Of a stretch of DNA of 64,000 nucleotides, positions 1-7,981 are shown in pieces. Position numbers and translations under genes: made by a program. Position 1 is the stretch's first letter, and each line of letters opens with the position of its first letter. Under the pieces are notes generated by a model. That model ran no database searches, was not told the DNA's origin, and worked only from the letters and a program-made list of their open reading frames with translations. The DNA comes from SPCO01 sp964579825. Its GTDB lineage: Bacteria > Chloroflexota > Limnocylindria > Limnocylindrales > CSP1-4. The stretch lies in contig CAZOHT010000016.1 in NCBI GenBank assembly GCA_964579825.1, forward strand, positions 1 to 64,000, given 5' to 3'.

Positions 1-11
1 TCTACGCTACG

Positions 12-190
12 CGCGCGCCCCGCGCCCCGCAGGCGCGCCCCGCGCCCCGCAGGCGCGCCCCGCGCCCCGCAGGCGGCGCCCCCGCGCCCCGGAGGCGGCG
101 CCCCGCGCCCCGCAGCGCGCCCCCGCGCCCCGGAGGCGGCGCCCCGCGCCCCGCAGCGCGCCCCCGCGCCCCGCAGCGCGCCCCGGACCG
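12..190. repeat. GC-rich tandem repeat of about 20 bp
   Basis: About nine imperfect copies of a 20-21 bp unit built from GCGCCCC, GCGCCCCG and CAG or GAG blocks run head to tail. The last copies grade into GACCGGCCGG repeats near 186-205. I see no convincing gene inside; the open frames here are compositional artefacts. It may be a contig edge, a replication or packaging region, or an assembly-collapsed repeat. Confidence 0.7.
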
Positions 191-205
191 GCCGGACCGG
201 CCGGG

Positions 206-477
206 ATGCCCGATCGGATCGGTCCGGTCGCCGGCGGCGCCCCCGGCTCGAGGTCCGGGCCGTCGCGGACCCGGTCGGCCGGAGTAGCAGAATCATGGAG
301 CGAAGCGAACCGAATCACCTGGCGCGCCGGACTCGAGGATTCCGGCCCAGCTGGGCATCAGCTTGCGTCGGCGGACCGGCCGCGCCTGGTCTGCGCGCCT
401 GGTCGGCCGTCGCGCGCCTGGTCGCCGGAACCTGGCCCTCCCCGGCCGCGCCTGGTCGCCCCGGTCAGAGAAATACC
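206..477. repeat. Non-coding stretch with four GCGCCTGGTC direct repeats
   Basis: No supported gene lies between the tandem repeat and the first promoter. GCGCCTGGTC occurs exactly four times in the same orientation, at 382-391, 395-404, 414-423 and 448-457, just upstream of the promoter at 478. Iteron-like spacing suggests protein-binding sites or part of an origin. This is inference from the repeats only. Confidence 0.5.
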
Positions 478-506
478 TTGACAATGTATCCTCAGTGTAG
501 TACCTT
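478..506 (+). promoter_or_regulatory. Sigma70-type promoter for the first early gene
   Basis: TTGACA at 478-483, a 17-nt spacer and TACCTT at 501-506. The expected start of transcription near 513 leaves a short leader with a GGAGG Shine-Dalgarno before the ATG at 529. No copy of the 13-bp GCGTCTAC motif is present here. Confidence 0.7.
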
Positions 507-528
507 CCAAGTGACAACGGAGGACGGT

Positions 529-987
529 ATGGCCCTGGTGGTGAGAATCAAGAACGGCGAGCCGGGAGCGAAGACGGTCCGAAACCTCGGATGGCTCCTG
601 CGGCACGCCGGCGAGGTCGAGGACCTAGTCGTCCTGCGGCAGCCGCACGGAGCGGGTCACGCGGCGCTCCTGGTCGCGCGCATGGAGGACGGCGGGTCGT
701 TTGTCACGCGGTTCGCGGACCTCTCCGTCCTCTTCGACTGGCTCACGCGCCGCAGGGACCTGTTCGCGGTCCACTTCATCGACCTGCAGGGCCGGACCTG
801 GTCCGGGACGACCGGGTCGCGCGCGTGGGCTGATGCGTCGGCGTCTCTCGCCTACGCCCGCCTGACGTACTGCTATCACGCCTGGATCGTGAACCTCTGG
901 CAGTCGGCGCTCCCCCGGATGGGTCAGGACCTCACGGAGTCCACGATCGTCCGGCGGGCCGGCGACACGGTCGCCGTCTGGAACTAG
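529..987 (+). CDS. Hypothetical early protein (152 aa)
   Basis: The start ATG at 529 was chosen because GGAGG lies about 6 nt upstream and the promoter at 478-506 directly precedes it; the longer upstream frame would begin before the promoter. The product is a soluble protein rich in Arg, Leu and Trp with no motif I recognise and no membrane segment. It is the first gene of the rightward early cluster. Confidence 0.7.
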   Translation: MALVVRIKNGEPGAKTVRNLGWLLRHAGEVEDLVVLRQPHGAGHAALLVARMEDGGSFVTRFADLSVLFDWLTRRRDLFAVHFIDLQGRTWSGTTGSRAWADASASLAYARLTYCYHAWIVNLWQSALPRMGQDLTESTIVRRAGDTVAVWN

Positions 988-1042
988 TTCAGCCTGAAAC
1001 CGAAACCGAAACGGCATGGAATCGAAACCGAAGGGGGATGGG

Positions 1043-1267
1043 ATGAGCGACAGAAAGACGATCGGCGACGGCGACTACATCTTGCGGGACGGCGCGGCCT
1101 GGTTCACGGTCGGGGGATTCTCAGTCCGCCTCGCGAAGACGGACGAGGGCGTTGTGTGCGACGTGTACGCGGAGGGCGTGGAGGACGGCGACCCGATCGC
1201 GTCCTGCTACGCCTTCGACTCTGAGGTCGAGGAGGCCAAGGAGGAGGCGAGGCGGATCGGCCAGTGA
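1043..1267 (+). CDS. Small hypothetical protein (74 aa)
   Basis: An acidic small protein starting MSDRKTIGDG. The ATG at 1043 is preceded by AAGGGGGATGGG, the same leader that recurs before several neighbouring genes; an in-frame ATG at 1016 lacks such a site. The C-terminal helix is Glu/Ala rich. No family recognised. Confidence 0.7.
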   Translation: MSDRKTIGDGDYILRDGAAWFTVGGFSVRLAKTDEGVVCDVYAEGVEDGDPIASCYAFDSEVEEAKEEARRIGQ

Positions 1268-1322
1268 AGTCAGAGGGTGCGAAGTGAATCGTCCTAGAGT
1301 CAGAATCGAAGGGGAGTGGATG

Positions 1323-1523
1323 ATGAGCAAAGCGAAGACCTGGCGGGTGTCATGGGACAACGGGCACGCGTGCGATACGTTCCCGCAGACGTTCGCGACC
1401 CGGCGCGAGGCCGAAGCGTTCGCGCGCGAGTGGAAGCGGGAGATGGTCGCGATCGAGCCGACGCCGTCGGCGCGGCGCGAGGCGCGCGAGGACTACCAGT
1501 GGGAGGTCGAAGAGGTCGACTAG
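1323..1523 (+). CDS. Small hypothetical protein (66 aa)
   Basis: Begins MSKAKTWRVSW after the repeated leader GAATCGAAGGGGAG. Two consecutive ATG codons (1320 and 1323) are possible; 1323 gives the better Shine-Dalgarno spacing. The charged helical C-terminal half follows a short strand-rich start. A TWRV start also occurs near the C-terminal domain of the next protein, so the two may share a small domain. Function unknown. Confidence 0.65.
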   Translation: MSKAKTWRVSWDNGHACDTFPQTFATRREAEAFAREWKREMVAIEPTPSARREAREDYQWEVEEVD

Positions 1524-1565
1524 CCTCGTTTCCTGCGGTTCCCGTTCGCTGGCGCGCGAGCGGGA
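1524..1565 (+). terminator. Intergenic hairpin between small early genes
   Basis: TTCCCGTTCGC and GCGAGCGGGAA can pair through 11 bp with one G-U pair. There is no strong U-tract, so it may be an mRNA processing or stability element rather than a true terminator. A second GAATCGA leader copy follows at once. Confidence 0.35.
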
Positions 1566-1618
1566 ATCGAAGGGTGCGAAGCGGATCGACATGGATTCGG
1601 GAATCGAGGGAGGGTGCA

Positions 1619-2062
1619 ATGAGCAAGAACAAGATGATGGGCTGGCCGGAGATCAAGGCGCACCTGGTCGCGGAGTGCGGCGGGAATCCGGAGTCCGACG
1701 GCTCCGTCATCATGGAGACGGGGAGCGGGCGCCTGTACGGGGCGGTCGAGGAGGGCAACGGTGTCGTCTACCTGCGGCCCGTCACCGACCTCCCGGACTA
1801 TCCGTCGGTCGCGGTGTCGATGCCGGCGAGCTCGAGGAAACTCGAGGCCGCGCTTCGGGCCGCTCGCGCGCTGGCGGATTGCTTCCCCGGCCAGATGAGC
1901 GGACGAATCCCGGAGAAGCGGACCTGGCGGGTCACGCGCAAGATCAGGGAGATCGCCGACGTGGAGGCAAGGACGGCCGAGGAGGCGGTGCGGCTGGCCG
2001 ACGACGCAAACGACTTCGAGATCTCCGACATCGAAACCGTCGGGGCGGTGCCGGTGAAGTAG
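1619..2062 (+). CDS. Hypothetical protein with C-terminal TWRV domain (147 aa)
   Basis: ATG at 1619 follows GAGGGAGGGTGCA. The N-terminal part (1-75) is mixed alpha/beta. The last 45 residues (TWRVTRKIREI onward) look like the small alpha/beta domain common at the end of phage early proteins, with a strand, an Ala/Glu helix (EEAVRLA) and a strand. No catalytic motif seen. Part of the run of small genes sharing the GAATCGA leader. Confidence 0.7.
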   Translation: MSKNKMMGWPEIKAHLVAECGGNPESDGSVIMETGSGRLYGAVEEGNGVVYLRPVTDLPDYPSVAVSMPASSRKLEAALRAARALADCFPGQMSGRIPEKRTWRVTRKIREIADVEARTAEEAVRLADDANDFEISDIETVGAVPVK

Positions 2063-2133
2063 CCTCGCATCGGCTGCGGTTCCCGCTCGATTCTGGACGG
2101 TTTCGGAATCGAACGGGGATCGGAGGCGGCGAG

Positions 2134-2352
2134 ATGGCTCGAGTGATGGTCGCGCGTAACGTCGAAGTCAGGATGGTGCAGGCCGACTGTCCGGCGTGCG
2201 GGTCGGCCCTGGTCGATGCCGGGTCCGGGTCGTTTCTCCTGGACGTGCTGAAACAGCCGTTCTGGTGCGGTTGCTGCGGCGCGACCGTCCGACTGCCGAA
2301 GCGATTCGGCACGGTTTCTGGATCGACCAGGGGTGGTCAGAGAGACGCTTGA
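2134..2352 (+). CDS. Small zinc-ribbon protein (72 aa)
   Basis: One CPAC knuckle near residue 19 and a second CGCC knuckle near residue 48 predict a single zinc ribbon. The ATG at 2134 has GGAGGCGG upstream. Such proteins bind nucleic acid or protein partners; the partner is unknown. It ends just before the promoter of the recombinase gene. Confidence 0.65.
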   Translation: MARVMVARNVEVRMVQADCPACGSALVDAGSGSFLLDVLKQPFWCGCCGATVRLPKRFGTVSGSTRGGQRDA

Positions 2353-2377
2353 CAACGAATCCGAAACGGAGTAGCCT
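2349..2377 (+). promoter_or_regulatory. Promoter for the serine recombinase gene
   Basis: TTGACA at 2349-2354, a 17-nt spacer and TAGCCT at 2372-2377, overlapping the stop of the upstream gene. Transcription would start near 2384, about 14 nt before the ATG at 2398. Confidence 0.65.
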
Positions 2378-2397
2378 TCGGATCGGGAGTGGGAGCC

Positions 2398-3072
2398 ATG
2401 AAGAAGAAGCAGACGCCGCAGGGGAATCCGAAGCTGGCCGTGGCGTATCTCCGGGTCAGCACTGATGAGCAGAACCTGGGGCCGGACGCGCAGCGCGCGG
2501 CCATCTCCAGTTGGGCGGCGGCGCAGGGCGTCACCATCCTGGAGTGGCGCGAGGAGCGGGTGAGCGGCGGCGCCGCGCTCGAGGACCGCGAGGAGTTGAT
2601 CGCGGCGATCAACCTGCTGGCTCCTCTGGGCGCCGGCCTCCTGGTGGCGGCCAAGCGGGACCGGATCGCGAGGGATGCCGTCCTGGCCGTGAGCATCGAG
2701 CGCATGGTGCAGGGTGAGGGCGCGCGGCTGGTCACGTCGGACGGTGTCACGTCGGACGACACGCCGGAGGGGCGCCTGGTCCGGGGCATCCTCGACCTCT
2801 TCGCCGAGTACGAGCGCAGCCTGATCAGGGCGCGCACGAGGGCGGCCCTGCGGGTCAAGAAGGCGCGCGGCGAGAGGGTGTCGCGGTTCGCGCCGGTCGG
2901 GACGAGGATCGAGGGCGGGATGATCGTGCCGGACGAGGTCGCTGGCGCCGCTGTCGGGCTGGCCCGCGAGCTCCGGGCCGGCGGGTCCTCCTGGTCGGAG
3001 ATCGCCCTCCACATGGACGTGTCGGTGAGCGCGGCCCGGCGCCTGGTCGCGGCGTCGGAATCGGTTCAGTAG
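2398..3072 (+). CDS. Serine recombinase (resolvase/invertase family)
   Basis: A 224-aa protein with the N-terminal resolvase catalytic domain: AYLRVSTDEQ carries the presumed nucleophile Ser21, and RVSGG, the AAKRDRIARD segment and a downstream RTRAA-type helix match the small serine recombinase fold. The last 40 residues form a helix-turn-helix (SWSEIALHMDVSVSAARRL). It would cut and rejoin DNA at short paired sites, acting as an invertase, resolvase or host-range switch. It has its own promoter. A tyrosine integrase is encoded elsewhere, so this enzyme probably does not mediate lysogenic integration. Length is normal for the resolvase class. Confidence 0.9.
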   Translation: MKKKQTPQGNPKLAVAYLRVSTDEQNLGPDAQRAAISSWAAAQGVTILEWREERVSGGAALEDREELIAAINLLAPLGAGLLVAAKRDRIARDAVLAVSIERMVQGEGARLVTSDGVTSDDTPEGRLVRGILDLFAEYERSLIRARTRAALRVKKARGERVSRFAPVGTRIEGGMIVPDEVAGAAVGLARELRAGGSSWSEIALHMDVSVSAARRLVAASESVQ

Positions 3073-3097
3073 GAATCTGGAATCGAAGGGGGATGCG

Positions 3098-3370
3098 ATG
3101 AACTGCGAACTCTGCCGGGTCAAACTGGACGAGCGGGACTGCTGCCCGGAGTGCGGCACCTATCACGGCGAGCCGTGCGGATCGTGCGGGGCGCGGGGCT
3201 ATCACGCCTTCGATTGCACGGAGCAGTCCGTCTGCCTGGCCGGCAACCCGACGACGGGCGACCGGCCGTGCGGCGACCCGGAGTGCGTCTGCGCGCCGTC
3301 CTACCTGCCGGACGAGGACGGCTACCCGATCGCTTTGGACTTCGTCCCGCACGTCGCGCTCTGGATGTAG
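3098..3370 (+). CDS. Cysteine-rich zinc-binding protein (90 aa)
   Basis: Several Cys pairs (CELC, CPEC, CGSC and a later Cys cluster) suggest two zinc ribbons or a small treble-clef fold. It starts at an ATG after the leader GAATCGAAGGGGGATG. There is no signal peptide, so the Cys residues should be reduced and metal-binding in the cytoplasm. Function unknown. Confidence 0.65.
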   Translation: MNCELCRVKLDERDCCPECGTYHGEPCGSCGARGYHAFDCTEQSVCLAGNPTTGDRPCGDPECVCAPSYLPDEDGYPIALDFVPHVALWM

Positions 3371-3402
3371 TTCGACCTGTTTTCTGAATCGAGGAGGGGA
3401 CG

Positions 3403-3708
3403 ATGAGAATCGAGTTCGTTCAGCGGGACAACGCACCGGAGCGGCTAGTGACGGAGGCGGAGATCGTGTTCGAGGAGGGACCGCTCGAGGGCATGAAGCT
3501 GGTCGGGTTCAGCCTCTGGCGCTCGCCGGAGGGCGAGGTCTACGTCACCTTCCCGTCCAGGGCCTTCGGGTCCGGCCAGGACCGACGGTTCTTCGACTTC
3601 CTGCGGCCGGTCGAGCCCGGCACGGTCGAGGCGAAGCGGGTCAAGGCGTGGATCGTGGACGCCTACCATCAGCACGCCGGCGCCGACGCGGACCCGGTCG
3701 AGGCCTGA
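3403..3708 (+). CDS. Conserved-looking hypothetical protein (101 aa)
   Basis: Starts after GAATCGAGGAGGGG, the last copy of the early leader repeat. The segment FSLWRSPEGEVYVTFPSRAF followed by a conserved-looking F-F-D-F-L-R-P resembles small single-domain beta proteins found in phage early regions; the similarity to SpoVG-type proteins is only a guess. No catalytic residues recognised. Confidence 0.6.
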   Translation: MRIEFVQRDNAPERLVTEAEIVFEEGPLEGMKLVGFSLWRSPEGEVYVTFPSRAFGSGQDRRFFDFLRPVEPGTVEAKRVKAWIVDAYHQHAGADADPVEA

Positions 3709-3709
3709 C

Positions 3710-4018
3710 ATGAACAGGACGGAGTGGGCGCAGTCGAAGGCGGCCGAGCGGGTCGAGATCCTGAAGATGATCGAAAGCGGAATGTCCCATGCTGAGATCG
3801 GCCGGAACCTCGGCGTCTCCCGCCAGGCCGTCTACCTCCGGCTGCAGTCCGTGCCAGGGTATAAGAAGGCCGTGCGGAAGCGGACGCCCCGGCGCAAGTG
3901 TGAGGCGTGCGGCAGGCGGTTCACCCCGAAGCGGGTCTGGGGGCGGTTCTGCTCTCAGTCCTGCCAGAAGGGGGAGTGGCAGCGGGAGCTCGCGCGGTCC
4001 CGGAAGGAGGCGCAGTGA
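3710..4018 (+). CDS. Helix-turn-helix plus zinc-ribbon protein (102 aa)
   Basis: Residues 25-47 (MSHAEIGRNLGVSRQAVYLR) form a clear helix-turn-helix of the resolvase/Sigma70-region-4 type. A C-terminal zinc ribbon follows (CEACGRRF then CSQSC). This is a plausible DNA-binding regulator and one candidate for recognising the 13-bp motif repeated through the genome. Its stop overlaps the next gene (GTGA). Confidence 0.65.
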   Translation: MNRTEWAQSKAAERVEILKMIESGMSHAEIGRNLGVSRQAVYLRLQSVPGYKKAVRKRTPRRKCEACGRRFTPKRVWGRFCSQSCQKGEWQRELARSRKEAQ

Positions 4019-4194
4019 AGGTGAGGGAGTTAAAGGAGCGGCTGGCGACGGCCGACCTCGAGGCGGTCGTGCAGATCCACGTCTGGTGCGAAGAGGGCGA
4101 GGCGTGGCACGGCAAGCCGCTCGAGGTGGTCGAGGTCCACAACGACGCGCCCCGGATCGGGACCGACCCGGGCCAGGTCGTGGAGCTCCGGTGA
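4015..4194 (+). CDS. Small hypothetical protein (59 aa)
   Basis: Starts at a GTG overlapping the previous stop (GTGA), with AAGGAGG upstream. It is a small acidic alpha/beta protein (MKVRELKERLATAD). Its stop overlaps the GTG start of the helicase, so the three genes are translationally coupled. Confidence 0.6.
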   Translation: MKVRELKERLATADLEAVVQIHVWCEEGEAWHGKPLEVVEVHNDAPRIGTDPGQVVELR

Positions 4195-5888
4195 TAACGA
4201 TCTCGCGCGACGGCGAGTCTGCCCTGGTGCGGCACGAAGGCCTCACGTCTGAGTTCTTCGTCCGCTACCGTCGGGCCGTCAACGCCGGCGGCGCGAGGTT
4301 CGATGCGGCACGCCGGGCGAGTGTCTTCCCGCTCGCCCGGGTGCCGGCCGTTCTTGATGCCCTCCGGGCCGAAGGGCTCGAGGCCGACCTGGACCCGGAC
4401 GTGCGGGAGCGCGTCGAGGTCGAGGCCGACCCCGGGCGGGAGGCCGCGCGCGAGGCGGTCGCCCGGCTGAACCGGATCGCCCTGAATCTGGAGTCGAAGG
4501 GCCTAGCACTCGCGGAGTACCAGAAGTCGGGAGTCCCGTGGCTGGCAGCCAGGCAGAAGGCCCTGCTCACGGACGAGCCGGGGCTGGGCAAGACCTGTCA
4601 GGCGCTGCTCGCGATGGGCGACAGCTTCCGTTGCGTCGTGACCTGCCCGGCCACGCTGAAGGAGAACTGGAAAGTCGAGGCCCTCCTGAAGTGGCGGCCG
4701 GAGGCGAGGGTCACGGTCCTGTCGGGGCGCGGGTCCTTCCGTTGGCCCGAGGCCAGCGAGATCGTCATCACGAACTACGACATCCTGCCGGGCGAGCTCA
4801 AGAAGCACGGCAACGGACAGCGCGTCGACCCGAAGACCATCCCGGCCATCCCGCCAGGCCCGCCCCTCTACTTCATCGTGGACGAGGCGCACTTCTGCAA
4901 GGGGCGGTCGGCGCGCGCGAAGCGGGTCCGGGCGCTCGTCTCCCTGGTCCTCGCGGCCGGCGGCCGGGCGTGGGGGCTGACCGGGACGGAGTTGATGAAC
5001 AGGTCGGACGAGCTCTGGTCGATCCTCCGGGTCTTCCACCTCGAGCAGGACGCCTTCGGCAACTGGGACACGTTCGTCCGCATGATGAGGGGGCGCGCTA
5101 CGCGCTTCGGGTACGAGTGGGGGACTCCTGACCCTCAGGTTGCCGAGCGGCTGCGCCTGGTGTCGCTGAAGCGGCTGAAGGGCGACGTCCTGACCCAGCT
5201 GCCGCCGAAGAGATACCAACTCGTTCCGGTCGAAATCGACAGCAAAACCCGGTCGTTCTGTGACGAGCTGGTCGCGATGCTCGAGGAGCGGGGCATCGAT
5301 GTCGCCCGGCTGGAGTCGGCGCTGCAGATCAGCCGCGCCCGGCTGGAACTGAGCGTGTGGTCCCGGGCCATGACGGCCCTGGCTGCGGCGAAGACCGGCG
5401 CCGCGCTCGAGATCGTGGAGTCCTACGAGGAGGCGGGGGAGCCGTTGATCGTCTTCAGCGCTCACCGCGCGCCCGTCGACCTGATTGCGTCCCGCCCGGG
5501 GTGGGCCGCCATCACAGGAGACACCCCGGTGGCCGAGCGCCAGCGCGTTCGCGATCGATTCCAAGCCGGCGAGCTCAAGGGCATCGCCGGGACGATCGAC
5601 GCGATGGGCTTCGGCCTGACCCTGACACGGAGCGCCAACGTGCTCCGGATTGACCGAGACGAGGTGCCAGCAAACAACACCCAGGCGGAGGACAGAGCGC
5701 ATCGCATCGGGCAAGTGCGCGGCGTCCTCGTCATCGATCTCGTGGCGAACCACCCCCTAGACCAGAGGCTGACTCAGATCCTGACCCGAAAGGACAGCCT
5801 CATCGAGCAGACGTCCCGGGCCAGTGCAAGGACCGCAGAAGAGACGGCCGCCGAGGTGGCCGACCTCCTTGCGTTGACGGGGCGTTGA
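4191..5888 (+). CDS. SNF2-family DNA helicase/translocase
   Basis: A 565-aa superfamily 2 ATPase. Motif I DEPGLGKTCQ is near residue 127, motif II DEAH near 230, motif III GLTGT near 262, and the C-terminal helicase motif ends with AHRIGQ near 502, typical of Snf2/SMARCAL1-like translocases. The N-terminal 120 residues are less conserved and may bind DNA. Such phage enzymes remodel replication forks or displace bound proteins; the exact role is not shown. The GTG start overlaps the upstream stop. The stop overlaps the TTGACA of the next promoter. Confidence 0.9.
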   Translation: MITISRDGESALVRHEGLTSEFFVRYRRAVNAGGARFDAARRASVFPLARVPAVLDALRAEGLEADLDPDVRERVEVEADPGREAAREAVARLNRIALNLESKGLALAEYQKSGVPWLAARQKALLTDEPGLGKTCQALLAMGDSFRCVVTCPATLKENWKVEALLKWRPEARVTVLSGRGSFRWPEASEIVITNYDILPGELKKHGNGQRVDPKTIPAIPPGPPLYFIVDEAHFCKGRSARAKRVRALVSLVLAAGGRAWGLTGTELMNRSDELWSILRVFHLEQDAFGNWDTFVRMMRGRATRFGYEWGTPDPQVAERLRLVSLKRLKGDVLTQLPPKRYQLVPVEIDSKTRSFCDELVAMLEERGIDVARLESALQISRARLELSVWSRAMTALAAAKTGAALEIVESYEEAGEPLIVFSAHRAPVDLIASRPGWAAITGDTPVAERQRVRDRFQAGELKGIAGTIDAMGFGLTLTRSANVLRIDRDEVPANNTQAEDRAHRIGQVRGVLVIDLVANHPLDQRLTQILTRKDSLIEQTSRASARTAEETAAEVADLLALTGR

Positions 5889-5914
5889 CAATGGGACCGA
5901 CTCAGGAGTATGGT
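5885..5914 (+). promoter_or_regulatory. Promoter downstream of the SNF2 gene
   Basis: TTGACA at 5885-5890, an 18-nt spacer and TATGGT at 5909-5914. The transcript would carry a G-rich leader of about 40 nt before the ATG at 5963. Confidence 0.6.
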
Positions 5915-5962
5915 CGGTCTGGGGTGCCCCCGGGGTGGGGGTTGTCCCTGTGGGGGGACGTG

Positions 5963-6283
5963 ATGGGAAAGCCGAGGCCGTCGAAGGAGGTTGCGGGGAG
6001 GCCGGTGGTCGAGATGTCCTACGGGATGACTCAGTGCCTCTACTGCAAGCGGACGTTCGAGAAGAAGCGCGCCTGGGCGAAGTACGACACGAACTACTGC
6101 CGGATGATGCACTGGCACCTGATCAACAGGCGCAAGACCGAGCCGGGCCAGATCGTCAGGGTGGACGGAGAGACGCTGTCTCGTCCGGTCCTGGCGATCG
6201 ACCCCAGGCTCGACCGCGAGGCCGAGATGAGCATCTCGGCGCTCGGGTCATGGGGAAAGCGGAAGGGTGCGGCTCACAAGTAG
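5963..6283 (+). CDS. Hypothetical zinc-finger-like protein (106 aa)
   Basis: A CLYC knuckle followed by YCRMMHWH (Cys then His) suggests a zinc site in the first half. The C-terminal half is basic. The ATG at 5963 is preceded by TGGGGGGACG. The end overlaps the next gene by 17 nt in another frame. Confidence 0.55.
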   Translation: MGKPRPSKEVAGRPVVEMSYGMTQCLYCKRTFEKKRAWAKYDTNYCRMMHWHLINRRKTEPGQIVRVDGETLSRPVLAIDPRLDREAEMSISALGSWGKRKGAAHK

Positions 6284-6674
6284 ACTGATCGTACTGGTCG
6301 GGGCCATCCTCGCGGGTGGCCCCTCCCTTCAGCCCGTAGACGCATCACAGACTCGTTCTGTACGGAGTCTGAACCGAACGACCGTGGTTCGCGCCACGGC
6401 GTACTGCGCCTGCAGCCGATGCACCAGGGGCCTGGGGAAGACGAAGGCCGGCACCACCCCGGTGTCCGGCTTCACCCTCGCGGCCGATCCGAAGGTGTTC
6501 CCGATCGGCACGATCCTCCTCGTGGAGGGCCGGGAGATGATGGTTCACGACACCGGGTCGGCCATCAGGGGACACCACATCGACATCTACTACGACCGCC
6601 ACCAGGACGCGCTCCGCTGGGGATCGCGCTTCATCACGGTGACGATCATCCACACACCACGGAGGTCGCGATGA
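6267..6674 (+). CDS. Secreted 3D-domain (RlpA/MltA-like) cell-wall protein
   Basis: A 135-aa protein with an N-terminal signal sequence (LIVLVGAILAGG, probable cleavage near VDA). The body carries the 3D domain: ATAYCACSRCT, then FPIGT, then HDTGSAIRG and HIDIYY, with the conserved Asp residues that form the double-psi beta-barrel active site in MltA and YabE-type lytic proteins. It probably cleaves or binds peptidoglycan. It is unusual to find this gene in an early cluster, far from the lysis genes at 19-23 kb; it may modify the wall of infected or lysogenic cells. The start used is GTG 6267. Confidence 0.8.
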   Translation: MRLTSRLIVLVGAILAGGPSLQPVDASQTRSVRSLNRTTVVRATAYCACSRCTRGLGKTKAGTTPVSGFTLAADPKVFPIGTILLVEGREMMVHDTGSAIRGHHIDIYYDRHQDALRWGSRFITVTIIHTPRRSR

Positions 6675-7330
6675 AGAAGTGTCCGCGCTGCAAGTCGGAG
6701 TTCCGCCCGGTCAAGAAGGATCAGAAGTACTGCAGCAAGTTCTGCGGGAGGGCGGCGATCGCGTCCGTCCGTAGGGTGAAGCAGATCCCGAGGGATCGGG
6801 AGTGCGAGCAGTGCGGCAACACGTTCACGACGAAGTTCCCGCACGCGCGCTACTGCTCCGCAGAGTGCCGGACGGCGGCCGTGGCGGACCGGATGGCGCA
6901 GGACTCCCAGAACCCACGGACCGTCGCGATCGAGAGGCTGCGCGGCGCGCTCGTCATGGTGGAGCGGGCCAGGACGGAACTGCTCGAGGTCGACCCGGTG
7001 GCGCTCTCTCGGATCGAGTCGAAGGAGGACGCCTGCCGGGTCATCGACCAGGCATGTGAGCGACACCGGAAGGACGCGGTAGAGATCGCCGACAACGTGA
7101 CGGCCAACCGGGCCGCCAGGTTCCTGAGCGGCTGTCCGGAGGTCAGGCGGCTGCTGTCGAACTGGTCCGTCCTGGTAGGGCTGACCGAGTTCGACGCCGA
7201 CGCGATCTGGGCCAAGATGAAAGGCGACCCCCGTCCGGTCGAGATCGCGCCAGAGGAGCCGGCTCACCGCTCGTCGCTCATCTTCGACGCCCCAGTCACC
7301 GACCCGTTCGATGACGACGAGGACTTCTGA
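6671..7330 (+). CDS. Double zinc-ribbon protein (219 aa)
   Basis: Two consecutive zinc ribbons occupy residues 1-75: CPRC with YCSKFC, then CEQC with YCSAEC. A long helical C-terminal region with no recognisable motif follows. ATG 6671 overlaps the preceding stop (ATGA). The tandem ribbons suggest nucleic acid binding. Confidence 0.65.
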   Translation: MKKCPRCKSEFRPVKKDQKYCSKFCGRAAIASVRRVKQIPRDRECEQCGNTFTTKFPHARYCSAECRTAAVADRMAQDSQNPRTVAIERLRGALVMVERARTELLEVDPVALSRIESKEDACRVIDQACERHRKDAVEIADNVTANRAARFLSGCPEVRRLLSNWSVLVGLTEFDADAIWAKMKGDPRPVEIAPEEPAHRSSLIFDAPVTDPFDDDEDF

Positions 7331-7336
7331 GCAAAT

Positions 7337-7380
7337 GCGTCTACATCGAGTTGACAACACGGGTGTCGAGGACGTACATT
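7337..7380 (+). promoter_or_regulatory. Early-class promoter with 13-bp motif, methyltransferase gene
   Basis: Motif GCGTCTACATCGA at 7337-7349, one base, then TTGACA at 7351-7356, an 18-nt spacer and TACATT at 7375-7380. The methyltransferase ATG at 7389 is 8 nt after the -10, so the mRNA is probably leaderless. The motif-to-TTGACA distance is the same as at 14201, 47233 (minus strand) and 63358. Confidence 0.75.
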
Positions 7381-7564
7381 CAAGAGCGATGAGATACGGG
7401 TCGCTCTTCGCGGGGGTGGGGGGATTCGATCTGGGCCTCCAGCGCGTCGGAATGGAGTGCGCGTGGATGGTCGAGTCGGACGCATCCTGCCAGCGTGTCC
7501 TGCGAGAGCGTTTCCCGGGGGTTCCGATCTTCAACGACGTGTCTACGTTTGGGCTGGAGGCGGT

Positions 7565-7981
7565 ATGCACCTCTCTCCACGCTACGACGGGGCCAACGCC
7601 CTGTACGAGCGGGGGCTGTCGTTGCAGCAAGTCGCGCGGGAATACGGGATCACCCGGCAAGCGATGTACGACATCCTCAAGCGGCGTGGTTGCCGCTTCC
7701 GACCCGGGCTGCGGTACGGCCGCGCGAACCACTTCCACAGGGGCGGATCGAGGGCCGTGCGATCAGCCCAGCGGGCCGTCGAGCTCGCCATCCGATATGG
7801 CCGGATCGCACCACAGCCTTGCGAGCGGTGCGGCCATCTCGGAACGATGCGGGACGGCCGGGTCGATGTCCAGGCCCACCACGACGACTATTCCCGCCCC
7901 CTCGATGTCCGCTGGCTCTTCCAGCCGCATCATCACGAATGGCACCGCAACAACCGCCCGAAAGGAGGTGATGCCCTGTGA
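7565..7981 (+). CDS. HNH endonuclease with helix-turn-helix, inserted in methyltransferase
   Basis: A 138-aa protein in a different frame from the surrounding methyltransferase. Residues 10-40 form a helix-turn-helix (SLQQVAREYGITRQAMYDIL). The C-terminal half has the zinc and HNH-type residues CERC, VQAHHDDYS and HHHEWH. ATG 7565 has GGAGG upstream. It is a free-standing homing endonuclease type; there is no room for a group I ribozyme around it, so the host gene is split rather than spliced. Its stop overlaps the next start (GTGA). Confidence 0.8.
   Translation: MHLSPRYDGANALYERGLSLQQVAREYGITRQAMYDILKRRGCRFRPGLRYGRANHFHRGGSRAVRSAQRAVELAIRYGRIAPQPCERCGHLGTMRDGRVDVQAHHDDYSRPLDVRWLFQPHHHEWHRNNRPKGGDAL

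Noticed and set aside
1..190. CRISPR array at the left end
   Set aside because: Units are contiguous tandem copies without unique spacers and are low-complexity GC sequence.
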